DNA of 64,000 nt from JBAXQQ01 sp037131695 (GCA_964638715.1 CAZWZF010000005.1:110234-174233), one strand, 5' to 3'; shown: positions 25,475 to 34,402, counted from the stretch's first letter. Numbers and translations: made by a program. The notes: generated by a model from the letters alone, not told the origin.

Positions 25475-26518
25475 ATGAATTTTATGCGATTTTTACAGCC
25501 GTGGACGCCTGAGTTGGCTATCGACCTGGGCACTGCAAATACATTAATTCACCTGCGTGGGCGTGGAATTGTGCTGCGCGAGCCTTCTGTCATCGCCATT
25601 GAGACAGCGGGTGGCGCGGTGCGTGCGATAGGCGAGGAAGCCAAGCGGATGGTGGGTCGGACGCCGGAAGGGTTGAAGACTGTTAGTCCGCTGGTGAATG
25701 GCGTAATCGCTGATATCGACGCGGCGGAGCAAATGCTGACGCAGTTCATGCATAAATTATATCGCCGCCGACCGTTTGTCCACCCGAATATGTTAATTGG
25801 GGTACCGTCGAATGTTACCGAGGTTGAATGCCGGGCAGTTCATGACGCTGCCAGAGCAGCAGGGGCGCGGGAAGCATGGGTGATGGAAGAATCACTGGCG
25901 GCTGCCATTGGCGCGGGGTTGATGATAAATGAAGTTACAGGCAATATGGTGGTGGATATTGGCGCCGGCGCGACGAAGATAGCGGTGATTGCCCTGGGAG
26001 ACGTGGTAGTCTCGCAAGGTGTGAGAGTGGCAGGAAACGAGATTAACGAAGCGATAATTGCCCACCTGCGCCGCGAGCATAATATGCAGATTGGCGAACA
26101 GACTGCCGAAATGATAAAAATATCCATCGGCTCGGTATGGCCAATGCACCGCGAAACTGAATGTTTGGCGCGCGGACGCGACCTGCCCAGCGGAATGCCG
26201 GCGCAAACTACGGTGAAAAGCGGCGAAATACGAGAAGCAATTGGCGAAACAGTAATGAATATCGTAAATGCGGTGAAAAAATCCCTGGAAGAAACCCCAC
26301 CGGAACTTTCTGCCGACCTGGTTGAACATGGAATAATACTCACCGGCGGCGGAGCATTGCTGCGCGGTATGGATCATTTGATAAAACATGTCACCGGCAT
26401 GCCGACCAAAATAGTAGACGACCCGATGAGTTGCGTGGTAAACGGCATCGCGGCAATTCTGCAGCAAGGTGATGCTGTACGATATTCATACCAGCAAAAG
26501 ATATTAGGCGGCGATTAA
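25475..26518 (+). CDS. mreB: Rod-shape-determining actin MreB
   Basis: MreB filaments guide lateral cell-wall synthesis. The 347 residues fit the family. Nucleotide-binding motifs are intact: phosphate-1 AIDLGTANTLIH, connect-1 VNGVIADIDAAEQML, phosphate-2 MVVDIGAGATKIAVI, and adenosine ILTGGGALLRGMD. No mreC, mreD or rodA is adjacent, so this is a stand-alone copy and could be an Mbl-type paralog. There is no ribosome site before the ATG; a TGG-TAAAAT element lies about 22 nt upstream. ATG 25484 is an alternative start. Confidence 0.95.
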   Translation: MNFMRFLQPWTPELAIDLGTANTLIHLRGRGIVLREPSVIAIETAGGAVRAIGEEAKRMVGRTPEGLKTVSPLVNGVIADIDAAEQMLTQFMHKLYRRRPFVHPNMLIGVPSNVTEVECRAVHDAARAAGAREAWVMEESLAAAIGAGLMINEVTGNMVVDIGAGATKIAVIALGDVVVSQGVRVAGNEINEAIIAHLRREHNMQIGEQTAEMIKISIGSVWPMHRETECLARGRDLPSGMPAQTTVKSGEIREAIGETVMNIVNAVKKSLEETPPELSADLVEHGIILTGGGALLRGMDHLIKHVTGMPTKIVDDPMSCVVNGIAAILQQGDAVRYSYQQKILGGD

Positions 26519-26544
26519 AAATTAATAATTAAAAATTAAAAATT
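26517..26544. repeat. Heptanucleotide array (AAAATTA type)
   Basis: AAAATTA, ATAATTA, AAAATTA, AAAATTG in 7-bp register, beginning at the mreB stop codon. Confidence 0.78.
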
Positions 26545-26703
26545 GATCAGGCTTGCACAACCTAATTGTTCATTGTTTCAAATTGAATTTTGAGTATAAA
26601 TCAGGGACTGACACCGAGTGGCGAAGCCATGAGAGTGTCTGTCCTATCGTGTTTTGCATATTAAAGGTGGGCTATTATAATTAATCCATCAGAAAAAGAA
26701 TAT

Positions 26704-27912
26704 TTGCGCGAATTGGCGCAACGGTATGCGGAAGTTGCTTTGAGCGATGAGCAGAAGAGAATCCGCACGTTATGGCGAATGCATAATAGTTTGAAAGAGA
26801 CAGAAATCCCCATCTACATCCGCGCCATCCCATTTCATGAAGACCCTGATTTCCCTCGGTTAAAATGTGAAGACCCTGTTTTGCGGCAATTCGAGTATTG
26901 GCTTGTTGAAATGCTTTACCGTTCACAAGTGGGTGACGACTACGCGTTTGACCCATTTTTCACGGTGAATGCCTCGCATATTTTGCTAAACAACGATATT
27001 TGGGGGTTGCCGGTGCAATATAGCAGCAAAGTAGATGGCGGCTCATACGTATGGGATGCACCATTGAAAAAGCTGGATGATATTGAAAAGTTAGTGGTTC
27101 CTCGTCATGTAATAGATGAAATTGAAACTGCAAAACGTTATGAAATTATATCAGAAATAGCAGACGGGATATTGCCTGTTACCGTTGACAGGCGGCCTGC
27201 TTGGTTCAATTGGCATGGCGATATTGCCACTGATATCGCCAGGCTGCGCGGACTGGAACAGATAATGTGGGACATGATAGATGAACCAGAATGGCTGCAC
27301 AGATTGTTAAAGTTCATGAGCGACGGAATATTGAAAAGCCATGATGAAGCGGAAGCGGCTGGAGATTGGCGGTTGGCATCCGGCTATAACCAGGCGATGA
27401 CTTATGCGGAAGAACTGCCCGACCCGTCAGCAGACACATCGCCAGTATCACGAAAAGATTTGTGGTGTTTCATGCCAGCGCAGGAATATACTTTGGTTTC
27501 GCCAACAATGCATGATGAGTTTATGCTGCAATACCAAATGCCGATAATGGAGAAGTTCGGTTTAGTGTCTTATGGCTGTTGCGAAGATTTGACGGAAAAG
27601 ATCGATATATTGCGAAAGATACCCAATCTGCGCCGGATAGCAGTCGCCCCTGCCGCAAACGTCGCAAAATGCGCCGAACAAATTGGCCGCGATTACGTAG
27701 TATCATATCGTCCAAACCCGTCGCAAACGATATGCTGCGGATTTGATCCTGATAAGATTTATAATAAGTTGATAACCGACCTGACCGCCTGCAAAGGCAC
27801 AATTTGCGATATAACCCTGAAAGATGTTGAAACTGTCGAATGCCACCCGGAACGGATAAAGCAGTTTGTACAGATAGCAAGGAAAGCGATACGCAAAGTG
27901 CAAGGCGATTGA
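26704..27912 (+). CDS. Uroporphyrinogen decarboxylase (URO-D)-like protein
   Basis: The roughly 400-residue protein resembles the URO-D/methyltransferase-like barrel proteins abundant in anaerobes (WGLPVQYSSK, DFNWHGD-like NWHGDIATDIARLRG, SYGCCEDLT, SYRPNPSQTICCG). These relatives often act with corrinoid proteins in methyl transfer rather than in haem synthesis. No haem gene is adjacent. The frame is open upstream to 26665. TTG 26704 is the first conventional start, but ATT 26680 sits 9 nt after AAAGGTGGG and would restore a natural N-terminus (NPSEKEYLRELA). The stop codon lies inside a heptanucleotide array. Confidence 0.75.
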   Translation: MRELAQRYAEVALSDEQKRIRTLWRMHNSLKETEIPIYIRAIPFHEDPDFPRLKCEDPVLRQFEYWLVEMLYRSQVGDDYAFDPFFTVNASHILLNNDIWGLPVQYSSKVDGGSYVWDAPLKKLDDIEKLVVPRHVIDEIETAKRYEIISEIADGILPVTVDRRPAWFNWHGDIATDIARLRGLEQIMWDMIDEPEWLHRLLKFMSDGILKSHDEAEAAGDWRLASGYNQAMTYAEELPDPSADTSPVSRKDLWCFMPAQEYTLVSPTMHDEFMLQYQMPIMEKFGLVSYGCCEDLTEKIDILRKIPNLRRIAVAPAANVAKCAEQIGRDYVVSYRPNPSQTICCGFDPDKIYNKLITDLTACKGTICDITLKDVETVECHPERIKQFVQIARKAIRKVQGD

Positions 27913-27936
27913 CAATTGACAATTGACAATTGTCAG
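27909..27936. repeat. Heptanucleotide array (TTGACAA type) overlapping a stop codon
   Basis: Three exact TTGACAA units followed by TTGTCAG. The TGA of the URO-D-like gene is part of the first unit. Confidence 0.85.
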
Positions 27937-28013
27937 TAATATGAAAGTTTTGTTGTGACTTGAAAGTATATAAGAGATAGGCTTTTGAAGAGTGAAAATA
28001 AATATTGAAAACA

Positions 28014-28063
28014 AAACACTGAAAACTGAAAACTGAAAACTGAAAACTGAAAACTGAAAACTG
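28014..28063. repeat. Heptanucleotide array (GAAAACT x6)
   Basis: Six perfect GAAAACT units at 28021-28062, preceded by a degenerate unit. This is the longest exact 7-bp array in the window and lies about 80 bp before the outer-membrane protein gene. Confidence 0.92.
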
Positions 28064-28139
28064 TTTTTTTAACTTTTTTGACTTTTTAGTAAACTATCAT
28101 GTAAACTACATAAAATCAAAAATCGTAGAGGAAGGTGTC

Positions 28140-29198
28140 ATGAAAAAATTTGTTTTAATTGCCGTTATTGTCATCTGTACTTTATCGGCGCATGCTGACA
28201 TTTATGTTGGCGCAGATGCTCGTTCTGCAGCGATGGCTGGTGTAGGCATTGCAACTATTGACACAACGACATCGCAAGTGGTAAATCCGGCAACCCTATC
28301 AGAAACAGGAATACGCTTTACTGTTCAATCGCCAAACCTTGATATGCGTACTGAAGGAATAAATTTCAGTGAAGCATTAAAATTGATGGGTTCTACAAAA
28401 ATCAGCGCATCTGAAGCTTTTAAATTGGCTAAAGATTTTGGCGACGGTCCTTCTCGTTTAGACATTAACGCTGGTTTAGGTTTAGGTTTACCGTTATCTA
28501 CTGTTCGGGCAAATGCATCAGTAACCGCAAAAATTGAACCAAACGCAGCTTTTCAAACCTGGGTTAAAGGTGGTTCATTGGGTGGTTTACCGCCAGTTGG
28601 CGCACAAGCCGACATTTATGGAATTGGCATCACCACTATCCCGGAAGTTGCTGTTGGAGTTAAATTACCGGTAAAAATGGATATCGGGACATTCAGTTTG
28701 GGTGCTCGTGTAAAACCGACTACTATTTATTACTCGCATTATGTAGTAAATTCAGCCAGTGTTGCCGGTTCAGCAGGCTTAGCCGCTGAAATGAGTGGTA
28801 GTAACTATATTAAAAAATCATCGATTGGCGCAGACCTGGGTTTATTATATAAATCATCAATAATCGACGGGTTAACAATTGGTGTTGTTGGCAATAATGC
28901 ATTGGCTCCCAAGAGTAATTTTATCGGAACAGGAAACTTTGCTCCGCGAACTTATGGTGCAGGTGCAACCTTCAGCAAATCCATGCTTACAGCATCCGTT
29001 GACTTTAACGATGTATTTCATAAGTTTGGCAAGACCCAGATGTCTGCCGGTGCAGAGGTTCGTTTGCCATTGAGCATCGCTTTACGTGCTGGATATAATA
29101 CCAATATGGGATTCTCCGGTGGTTTAGGGATTGCCGGATTTAATGTTTCGTATGCTGGTAAATCACCATTTGTACTGTCACAAATGATTTCTTTCTAA
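28140..29198 (+). CDS. Predicted outer-membrane beta-barrel protein (TraF-like)
   Basis: A 352-residue protein with a signal peptide (1-19, SAHA-D). Mature residues start with DARSAAMAGVGIAT and NPATLSE, a motif pair typical of FadL/PorV/TraF-like barrels. Alternating hydrophobic strands rich in Gly follow, and the last residue is Phe (QMISF), the BAM recognition signature. This is the strongest sign of an outer membrane in the window. A GAGGAAGG site precedes the ATG. A TTGACT element with TAAACT at 18 bp lies about 30 nt upstream of the ATG. The ligand is unknown. Confidence 0.8.
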   Translation: MKKFVLIAVIVICTLSAHADIYVGADARSAAMAGVGIATIDTTTSQVVNPATLSETGIRFTVQSPNLDMRTEGINFSEALKLMGSTKISASEAFKLAKDFGDGPSRLDINAGLGLGLPLSTVRANASVTAKIEPNAAFQTWVKGGSLGGLPPVGAQADIYGIGITTIPEVAVGVKLPVKMDIGTFSLGARVKPTTIYYSHYVVNSASVAGSAGLAAEMSGSNYIKKSSIGADLGLLYKSSIIDGLTIGVVGNNALAPKSNFIGTGNFAPRTYGAGATFSKSMLTASVDFNDVFHKFGKTQMSAGAEVRLPLSIALRAGYNTNMGFSGGLGIAGFNVSYAGKSPFVLSQMISF

Positions 29199-29209
29199 AA
29201 TAAATTAAA

Positions 29210-29236
29210 ATACCCTCTCCACAAAGGAGGGGGTAT
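29210..29236 (+). terminator. Hairpin after the outer-membrane protein gene
   Basis: ATACCCTCTCC pairs with GGAGGGGGTAT around ACAAA. The T-run is weak, so terminator function is probable but not certain. Confidence 0.6.
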
Positions 29237-29273
29237 TATGGTATATTTACAAGCGGTAATACTTTAGACTTAA

Positions 29274-29421
29274 TCGGTAATAACAGATGGCATCTTTTGG
29301 ACTCTTTTATCGCCATACATCGTTGCGTTTTTTACGTTTATCTATCCTGATAAAGTATAAAAAACGCGCCTTGCCTGACAATAAAATAGCCTCAAAATAT
29401 ACTCATATTTTATTCCCGTTC
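29274..29421 (+). repeat. Dispersed ~150-bp element, copy B
   Basis: The order of conserved blocks equals that of the element at 20782-20933 read on its minus strand: GATGGCATCTTTTGGACTC, CGCCATAC, a hairpin with GTTTATC/GATAAAG at the tip, ATAGCCTCAAAATATACTC, and TTATTCCCG. Its hairpin stem continues as GCGTTTTTTA/TAAAAAACGC, whereas copy A has TTTATTTTAC/GTAAAATAAA. The terminal repeats are more decayed than in copy A. There is no open frame. Confidence 0.8.
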
Positions 29422-29444
29422 AAATCTATTAAGGAACTTAAAAG

Positions 29445-30857
29445 ATGAATTTCATACGCGCCGGACTATTCGTTTTAGGTCTGACGGCCATATTTTCTTG
29501 TTTAACTATTCGTGTGGTTGCAGCAGATGCAACAGAAATGCCGGTAGTTGAAGTTGATAATGGCAATGTTGAAGTTACAGTTGATGTAGATAATAAAAAT
29601 CCAAAAAATCCTACCGTTACAGATGGCGGCGCAACCGTCACTGGTGATGGCACTATAACTGGAAGCGATGATGTTACTATCTTTAATGATACCAAAGCAA
29701 ATGTTTTAACTTTAGATGAAATAGCTGATTTGGCGAAAAAAGATGAATGGTTGAAGGCAGAAAAAGAATACAGTCTGTGGACACGTTTCTGGGATGAAGA
29801 ATCTTTATTTATTCTACAGCAAATTGAGCGCTCATATTTAGTCGAACGATATTCAAAAGGCAAATTCTCCGCACTGGCAGCGATGGTAAGATGCGGCGAT
29901 GGTGAGGCAACTCTCTTGATGAGAGGCGTTATCGCTGATGAAGGTAAAGAATTATCTACAGAAGATTACGCGTCTGCAATTAAAATTTTAGGTGATTTGA
30001 ACGATAAATTAGCGGTAAACTCGTTACGATTGGCATTATATAATAAAGATTCTCGTGTAGTTACAGCCGCTTTAGATACTTTAGGAATTATTGGCGATCT
30101 TCGCACAGTTCCAGAATTGCCATCGCTTATTGATATAAAGAATATTGATGTAAGCATTCACGCGGCACGTGCTTTGGATAAAATGGGTGAAGTTGCAAAA
30201 GTTAAATCAAAGTTTGGACCGCAGGTAAACTTCCCAGACCCGGCGACCCGGGTATTTGCCAGTGTTATGCTTTATTCAATCGGCGATTTTTCAAAATGGA
30301 ATGATGTTAAAGAGATATTAGCAGCAAAAACACCTGGTTATTACCCGGCTATATTATCAATCATCGGTCAGCAAAGAAAAGCAGAATCAGAAAAAGCTAT
30401 TCGTGACGCATTACTCGGTGGGGAAGATGAACAATTAGCCGCTATTGACGGTATAGATGCCTTGCCGGCTAATGATGTTGAACAGACACTTCTTGCTGTG
30501 GAACGTTCAAAAGATTATCCGGTTTCAGTACGCATAGCAGCGTTTAATGCTTTGATAAAAAGACAGAGTAACTTAATCGGCCGCGATATATGGGATTATG
30601 CTACCGAAACCCAAAGTACATCGGTTCCGCAGGAATTAAAAGTAGCCGCCATTATAGGACTTCCATCTTATAAATTACTGAATTCACAAAAAGTACGTTC
30701 AATGCTGATGGATGAATCCAGTTTATTAAGTATTCCGCCTGCGGATGCTGATAATGAAACTAAAAAGCAATGGGGAACGTATTTAGATGCATGCAGAGCA
30801 GCGCTGATGCAGTCGGCGACAATCGACATGGCAAAAGCGTATCTGACTAAAAATTAA
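29445..30857 (+). CDS. Secreted HEAT-like repeat protein
   Basis: A 470-residue protein with a signal peptide (1-26, VAA). A low-complexity Asp/Asn/Thr/Val-rich segment follows (about 28-85). From about 90 the protein is alpha-helical and contains HEAT/Armadillo-type units (for example LGDLNDKLAVNSLRLALYN, TLGIIGDLRTVPELPSL, AARALDKMGEV), a scaffold for protein contacts in the periplasm or outside. No enzyme motif is seen. It lies 11 bp upstream of the small Lys/Met-rich secreted gene and probably shares its transcript. Confidence 0.7.
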   Translation: MNFIRAGLFVLGLTAIFSCLTIRVVAADATEMPVVEVDNGNVEVTVDVDNKNPKNPTVTDGGATVTGDGTITGSDDVTIFNDTKANVLTLDEIADLAKKDEWLKAEKEYSLWTRFWDEESLFILQQIERSYLVERYSKGKFSALAAMVRCGDGEATLLMRGVIADEGKELSTEDYASAIKILGDLNDKLAVNSLRLALYNKDSRVVTAALDTLGIIGDLRTVPELPSLIDIKNIDVSIHAARALDKMGEVAKVKSKFGPQVNFPDPATRVFASVMLYSIGDFSKWNDVKEILAAKTPGYYPAILSIIGQQRKAESEKAIRDALLGGEDEQLAAIDGIDALPANDVEQTLLAVERSKDYPVSVRIAAFNALIKRQSNLIGRDIWDYATETQSTSVPQELKVAAIIGLPSYKLLNSQKVRSMLMDESSLLSIPPADADNETKKQWGTYLDACRAALMQSATIDMAKAYLTKN

Positions 30858-30867
30858 AGGGAAAAAA

Positions 30868-31278
30868 ATGAGATTTACCTCTATTATCGCGGCAATGGCT
30901 TTCGTAGCCATGATTTCTGCATCCGCAGTAACAACTGAAACACCTGCTGTAAAAAAGACTACTGTTGCAGCACCTGCAGCAAAGACCAAAAAAGTTGAAG
31001 CAAAAAAAACTGTTACAACAGTCAAACCTGCCGTCAAAGCTGTCGCCAAAACTGAAGCAAAACCTCCGATGAAATGTGATATGAAGGGTATGGGCATGGG
31101 CGATGGCAAGATGAAATGTCAAATGAAAGATGGCAAATGCGTAGGTAAAGATGCATCAAAATGCAAAATGAAATCCGCTAAAAAAGGAAAAGTTAAAGGG
31201 AAGGTTAAAGGCACTGCAAAAGGAAAAGCAAAAACTGCAGTTGTGAAGACAGCACCTGTAACGCCTAAAAAACCATAA
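30868..31278 (+). CDS. Small secreted Lys/Ala/Met-rich protein, paralog 1
   Basis: A 136-residue basic protein with a signal peptide ending SASA. Residues 25-65 are Lys/Ala/Val/Thr repeats like histone H1 tails. Residues 67-103 hold a Met/Cys segment (MKCDMKGMGMGDGKMKC, MKDGKCVGKDASKCKM) that could bind copper or another soft metal, and the tail is Lys/Gly-rich. The signal peptide is nearly the same as that of the next gene, so the two are paralogs at least in the N-terminus. The function is unknown. A strong terminator follows. Confidence 0.7.
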   Translation: MRFTSIIAAMAFVAMISASAVTTETPAVKKTTVAAPAAKTKKVEAKKTVTTVKPAVKAVAKTEAKPPMKCDMKGMGMGDGKMKCQMKDGKCVGKDASKCKMKSAKKGKVKGKVKGTAKGKAKTAVVKTAPVTPKKP

Positions 31279-31291
31279 AATATAGTACTGT

Positions 31292-31325
31292 AATCCCCTC
31301 AATTTTTTTTGAGGGGATTTTTTTA
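31292..31325 (+). terminator. Intrinsic terminator
   Basis: AATCCCCTC and GAGGGGATT form a 9-bp stem followed by seven T residues. Confidence 0.92.
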
Positions 31326-31352
31326 ATTAGATATAAAATGTAAGAAAAATAA

Positions 31353-31381
31353 GTTTATTAATATTTCTCATGTGGTATAAT
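31353..31381 (+). promoter_or_regulatory. Extended -10 promoter of the repeat-protein gene
   Basis: GTTTAT (31353-31358), 17 bp, then TGG-TATAAT (31376-31381). The surrounding TGTGGTATAATTAAC is identical to the promoter at 36252-36279. Confidence 0.7.
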
Positions 31382-31431
31382 TAACCAAGTTAACATACGT
31401 TAATAAAACATGTTAAAAAAGAGGAAAAAAA

Positions 31432-31963
31432 ATGAAGTTTGTCACAATTATCGTAGCAATGGCTTTCGCAGCCATGATTTCTGCATCCGCAGGAACGAAA
31501 GTTACAACTCCGGCTCCAGTTAAAGCTAAAGCAGCTGTAGCAACAGTTAAAGCTAAAACTGCAGCACCTGCAGTAAAAGCTAAAGCCGCAGTACCTGCAG
31601 TAAAAGCTAAAGCAGCAGTACCTGCAGTAAAAGCTAAAGCAGCAGTACCAGCAGTTAAAGCCAAAGCCGCAGTACCGGCAGTTAAAGCTAAAGCCGCAGT
31701 ACCAGCAGTAAAAGCTAAGGCCGCAGTACCTGCAGTTAAAGCCAAAGCCGCAGTACCGGCAGTTAAAGCTAAAGCCGCAGTACCAGNNNNNNNNNNNNNN
31801 NNNNNNNNNNNNNNNNNNNNNNNNNNNNNNNNNNNNNNNNNNNNNNNNNNNNNNNNNNNNNNNNNNNNNNNNNNNNNNNNNNNNNNCAGTAAAAGCTAAG
31901 GCCGCAGTACCTGCAGTAAAAGCCAAGGCCGCTGTAAAAGCAAAAGTTCCTGTTAAGAAGTAG
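31432..31963 (+). CDS. Secreted histone-H1-like repeat protein, paralog 2, contains assembly gap
   Basis: A signal peptide like that of the preceding gene is followed by an Ala/Lys-rich chain built of a 9-residue unit (AAVPAVKAK, 27 bp). At least eight units precede a run of 100 N and two follow it, then the end AVKAKVPVKK and a TAG at 31961-31963. The part after the gap is in a different frame relative to the N count, as expected when the gap length is arbitrary. The real gene is one open frame of unknown length. Pro and Val at fixed positions suggest an extended polycation that could bind wall polymers or DNA outside the cell. Confidence 0.72.
31787..31886. other. Assembly gap of exactly 100 N
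   Basis: One hundred N lie inside the 27-bp tandem repeat. The round number marks a scaffold gap of unknown size caused by the repeat. Confidence 0.97.
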
Positions 31964-31977
31964 TTTCTTTTAATGGT

Positions 31978-32014
31978 AATCCCCCGGTTTTTAAAAAAGC
32001 CGGGGGATTTTTTT
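31978..32014 (+). terminator. Intrinsic terminator
   Basis: AATCCCCCGG-TTTT and the complement GCCGGGGGATT followed by TTTTT. Confidence 0.9.
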
Positions 32015-32036
32015 CGTTAAGATTTTTGATTTTGAA

Positions 32037-32681
32037 TTATTTGCTTGCCCACATCATGCCGCGCTTTACAATTTCCAGTGCTTCAGGAACAGTGAAATCT
32101 TTAGCAACATGGCCTAATGAAGTGTAGAATACCCGTCCGGCTCCCCACATTCTTTTCCATACTATCGGCATTACACAACCGCCAATCCATTCGCAATGTT
32201 CGTTGCTGAATGTTGTAGTGGCTAAAACGACATTAGACGGGTCGGTGTGCATGTAATACTGTTCGGATTCCATTTCGAAATCTTTCAGTCCAGCGACAAT
32301 CGGGTCATTTGGCGCAGTGATATTGACGGTATATTTTATTACGCCGCCCGGGTGTGATACCCACTGTCCACCGGTCATGAACTGGTATTCGGTATTGTTG
32401 CGGTATGCGTCGCACATGCCGCCGTGCCAACCGGCAATTCCTACTCCGCTGCGTACTGCATTTAGTAATCCGCCTTCCTGTTCGCCAGTAATTGAACCCA
32501 TTGTCCATACCGGCACTACCAGGCTCAGCGATTCCATGTATTCTTTTTCAAGATACACGTCTAAATTGTCGCATACGCGCACATCATAGCCTTGTTCGCG
32601 AAGAAAAGGCTCGAAAATATCAACACACTGTTTCGGCTCGTGACCGTCCCAGCCGCCCCAAACCATTAACGCATTTTTCAT
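32037..32681 (-). CDS. ThuA-like glutamine-amidotransferase-fold protein
   Basis: The 214 residues match the ThuA family (class I glutamine amidotransferase fold): WGGWDGHEPKQC at the start, VVPVWTMGSIT, GVGIAGWHGGMCDAYR, WVSHPGG, HTDPSNVVLAT, VWKRMWGAGRVFYTSLGH. Family members are linked to trehalose or keto-sugar metabolism in some bacteria, but the reaction is not settled. It is a single gene facing the repeat-protein gene. The ATG follows an AAGGTAAAC site. Confidence 0.88.
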   Translation of the reverse strand: MKNALMVWGGWDGHEPKQCVDIFEPFLREQGYDVRVCDNLDVYLEKEYMESLSLVVPVWTMGSITGEQEGGLLNAVRSGVGIAGWHGGMCDAYRNNTEYQFMTGGQWVSHPGGVIKYTVNITAPNDPIVAGLKDFEMESEQYYMHTDPSNVVLATTTFSNEHCEWIGGCVMPIVWKRMWGAGRVFYTSLGHVAKDFTVPEALEIVKRGMMWASK

Positions 32682-32861
32682 GTTAAAGTTTACCTTTATT
32701 AAAGTTCTTTCCCGTCGGGTAGTCTACCAGAGTAATTGATGAATTTCAACCATATAATGGTAAGATTTTAATTATTTTTTTCATTATTCATCGAAACGCA
32801 GGATTTAACGGTTTACAGCAGTATAATAATGTAATAGGAAAATAATTTTTAAGGTAACATT

Positions 32862-34355
32862 ATGCCCAACATCTCAGCACTATCTAAAAAATTTAATTAC
32901 CGCGTTATTGGCGACCCGGACACTCAAATTACCGGCATCAGCTATGATTCGCGGGTGGTGAAACCCGGCGATTTGTTCTGCTGTATCCGTGGCGAAAAGG
33001 TAAATGGGCACGATTTTATTGAAGAAGTAATGAGTAAAGGCGCGGTTGCGGTATTGATAGATAACACGGATAACCTACCGCCATGCGCAAGTGCTATTCT
33101 TTGCGAAGATACTACAAAAGCGATTGCCGAAATTTCCGCTGAGTTTTATGGCAATCCTTCTGATATGCTCAAGGTAATTGGGGTGACGGGCACAAATGGC
33201 AAAACTACCGTTACGACCGTCCTGTGGGGCATATTGCAGCAATGCGGGCATAAGGCGGGGTTGATCGGAACCCTGGCTTATATTTTTGATGACGAAGTGA
33301 TTCCCGCCAAGCATACTACCCCGCAATCTGCTGATTTGCAGCAGTTGCTGGCGCGAATGGCGCACAGCGGTCATGAGTATGTTGTTATGGAAGTATCTTC
33401 CCATGCGCTGTGCCAGCATCGTATTACCGGCTGCAAATTTTCCGCGGTAGCGATGACTAATATCACCCAGGACCACCTTGATTTTCATAAAACGATTGAG
33501 AAATATCAGGAAGCTAAGTTAACATTGTTCACTGATGAAAAATATCATCACGATTCACTTTTCCCCGCTGTTATCAATGTAGACGACCCGGCATCTTCAG
33601 CCTTCATTAATGCGGTTAATCAACCGGTACCTTATGGCATAACCAATGGTATGTATCGCGCAATAGATATAACTTTGAAAGGAAGTGGGACAACCTTTAT
33701 TTTCGCAACACCGGAAGGAAATTTTCCTGTTGAAATGCAGTTAGTGGGAACATTTAATGTATACAACGCTCTGGCCGCGCTTACCCTGGCGATAAAATCA
33801 GGCGTTACCGCAAAAGATGCGGTGGCTGCACTGCGAAATATTCCGCCGGTGGATGGACGATTTCAGGCGGTACCTGCAGTTGCCGGTACGCCAGCGGTCA
33901 TTGTTGATTATGCTCACACCCCGGATGGTTTGGATAAAATCCTCACTACCGCACACGATGTCGCGCCGGGCAGGATAACCGTATTGTTTGGATGCGGCGG
34001 CGACCGCGACCGCGGGAAACGCCCAAAGATGGCAGCGATTGCCGCGAAATGGGCAGAAAAGATAATCGTCACCAGCGATAATCCGCGCAGCGAAGACCCG
34101 ACCAGCATTATCGCAGAAATAATGACAGGTTTTACTGCTGCTGATTTGGGGAAAGTTACTGCAATAACTGACCGCGCAACTGCCATCCGCACAGCGATTT
34201 TACAATCATCATCAGATGATATAGTTATCCTCGCTGGCAAAGGTCATGAAGATTACCAGGAATTAGCTGATAAAATAAGAATCCATTTTGATGATCGTGA
34301 AGAAGCGGGCAAGGCGTTGGCGGAATATGGGAAAAATAAGAATAATTCTAATTGA
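32862..34355 (+). CDS. murE: UDP-MurNAc-tripeptide synthetase MurE (meso-DAP type)
   Basis: MurE adds the third amino acid to UDP-MurNAc-L-Ala-D-Glu in peptidoglycan synthesis. The 497-residue protein has the ATP loop VTGTNGKTT (108-116), NITQDHLDFH, the carbamylated-Lys region YQEAKLTLF, HTPDGLDK and GCGGDRDRGKRPKM. The specificity motif is DNPR (406-409), diagnostic of meso-diaminopimelate addition as in Gram-negative bacteria. TATAAT lies 40 nt upstream and AAGGTAAC precedes the ATG. No other mur gene is adjacent, and cysE begins 47 bp later. Confidence 0.96.
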   Translation: MPNISALSKKFNYRVIGDPDTQITGISYDSRVVKPGDLFCCIRGEKVNGHDFIEEVMSKGAVAVLIDNTDNLPPCASAILCEDTTKAIAEISAEFYGNPSDMLKVIGVTGTNGKTTVTTVLWGILQQCGHKAGLIGTLAYIFDDEVIPAKHTTPQSADLQQLLARMAHSGHEYVVMEVSSHALCQHRITGCKFSAVAMTNITQDHLDFHKTIEKYQEAKLTLFTDEKYHHDSLFPAVINVDDPASSAFINAVNQPVPYGITNGMYRAIDITLKGSGTTFIFATPEGNFPVEMQLVGTFNVYNALAALTLAIKSGVTAKDAVAALRNIPPVDGRFQAVPAVAGTPAVIVDYAHTPDGLDKILTTAHDVAPGRITVLFGCGGDRDRGKRPKMAAIAAKWAEKIIVTSDNPRSEDPTSIIAEIMTGFTAADLGKVTAITDRATAIRTAILQSSSDDIVILAGKGHEDYQELADKIRIHFDDREEAGKALAEYGKNKNNSN

Positions 34356-34402
34356 CCAATACACATTTGAGTCGTATAATTTTATTGTTGGGAGATTTTG
34401 GG

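Noticed and set aside
31390..31926. Minus-strand Tyr/Cys/Phe-rich frames over the repeat gene
   Set aside because: They are antisense shadows of the AAVPAVKAK repeat, and two frames are open only because the repeat lacks stop codons.
31540..31950. CRISPR array or mobile repeat at the 27-bp units
   Set aside because: The units are directly adjacent with no spacers and encode an in-frame 9-residue peptide. None of the 7-bp or 219-bp repeats has spacers either.
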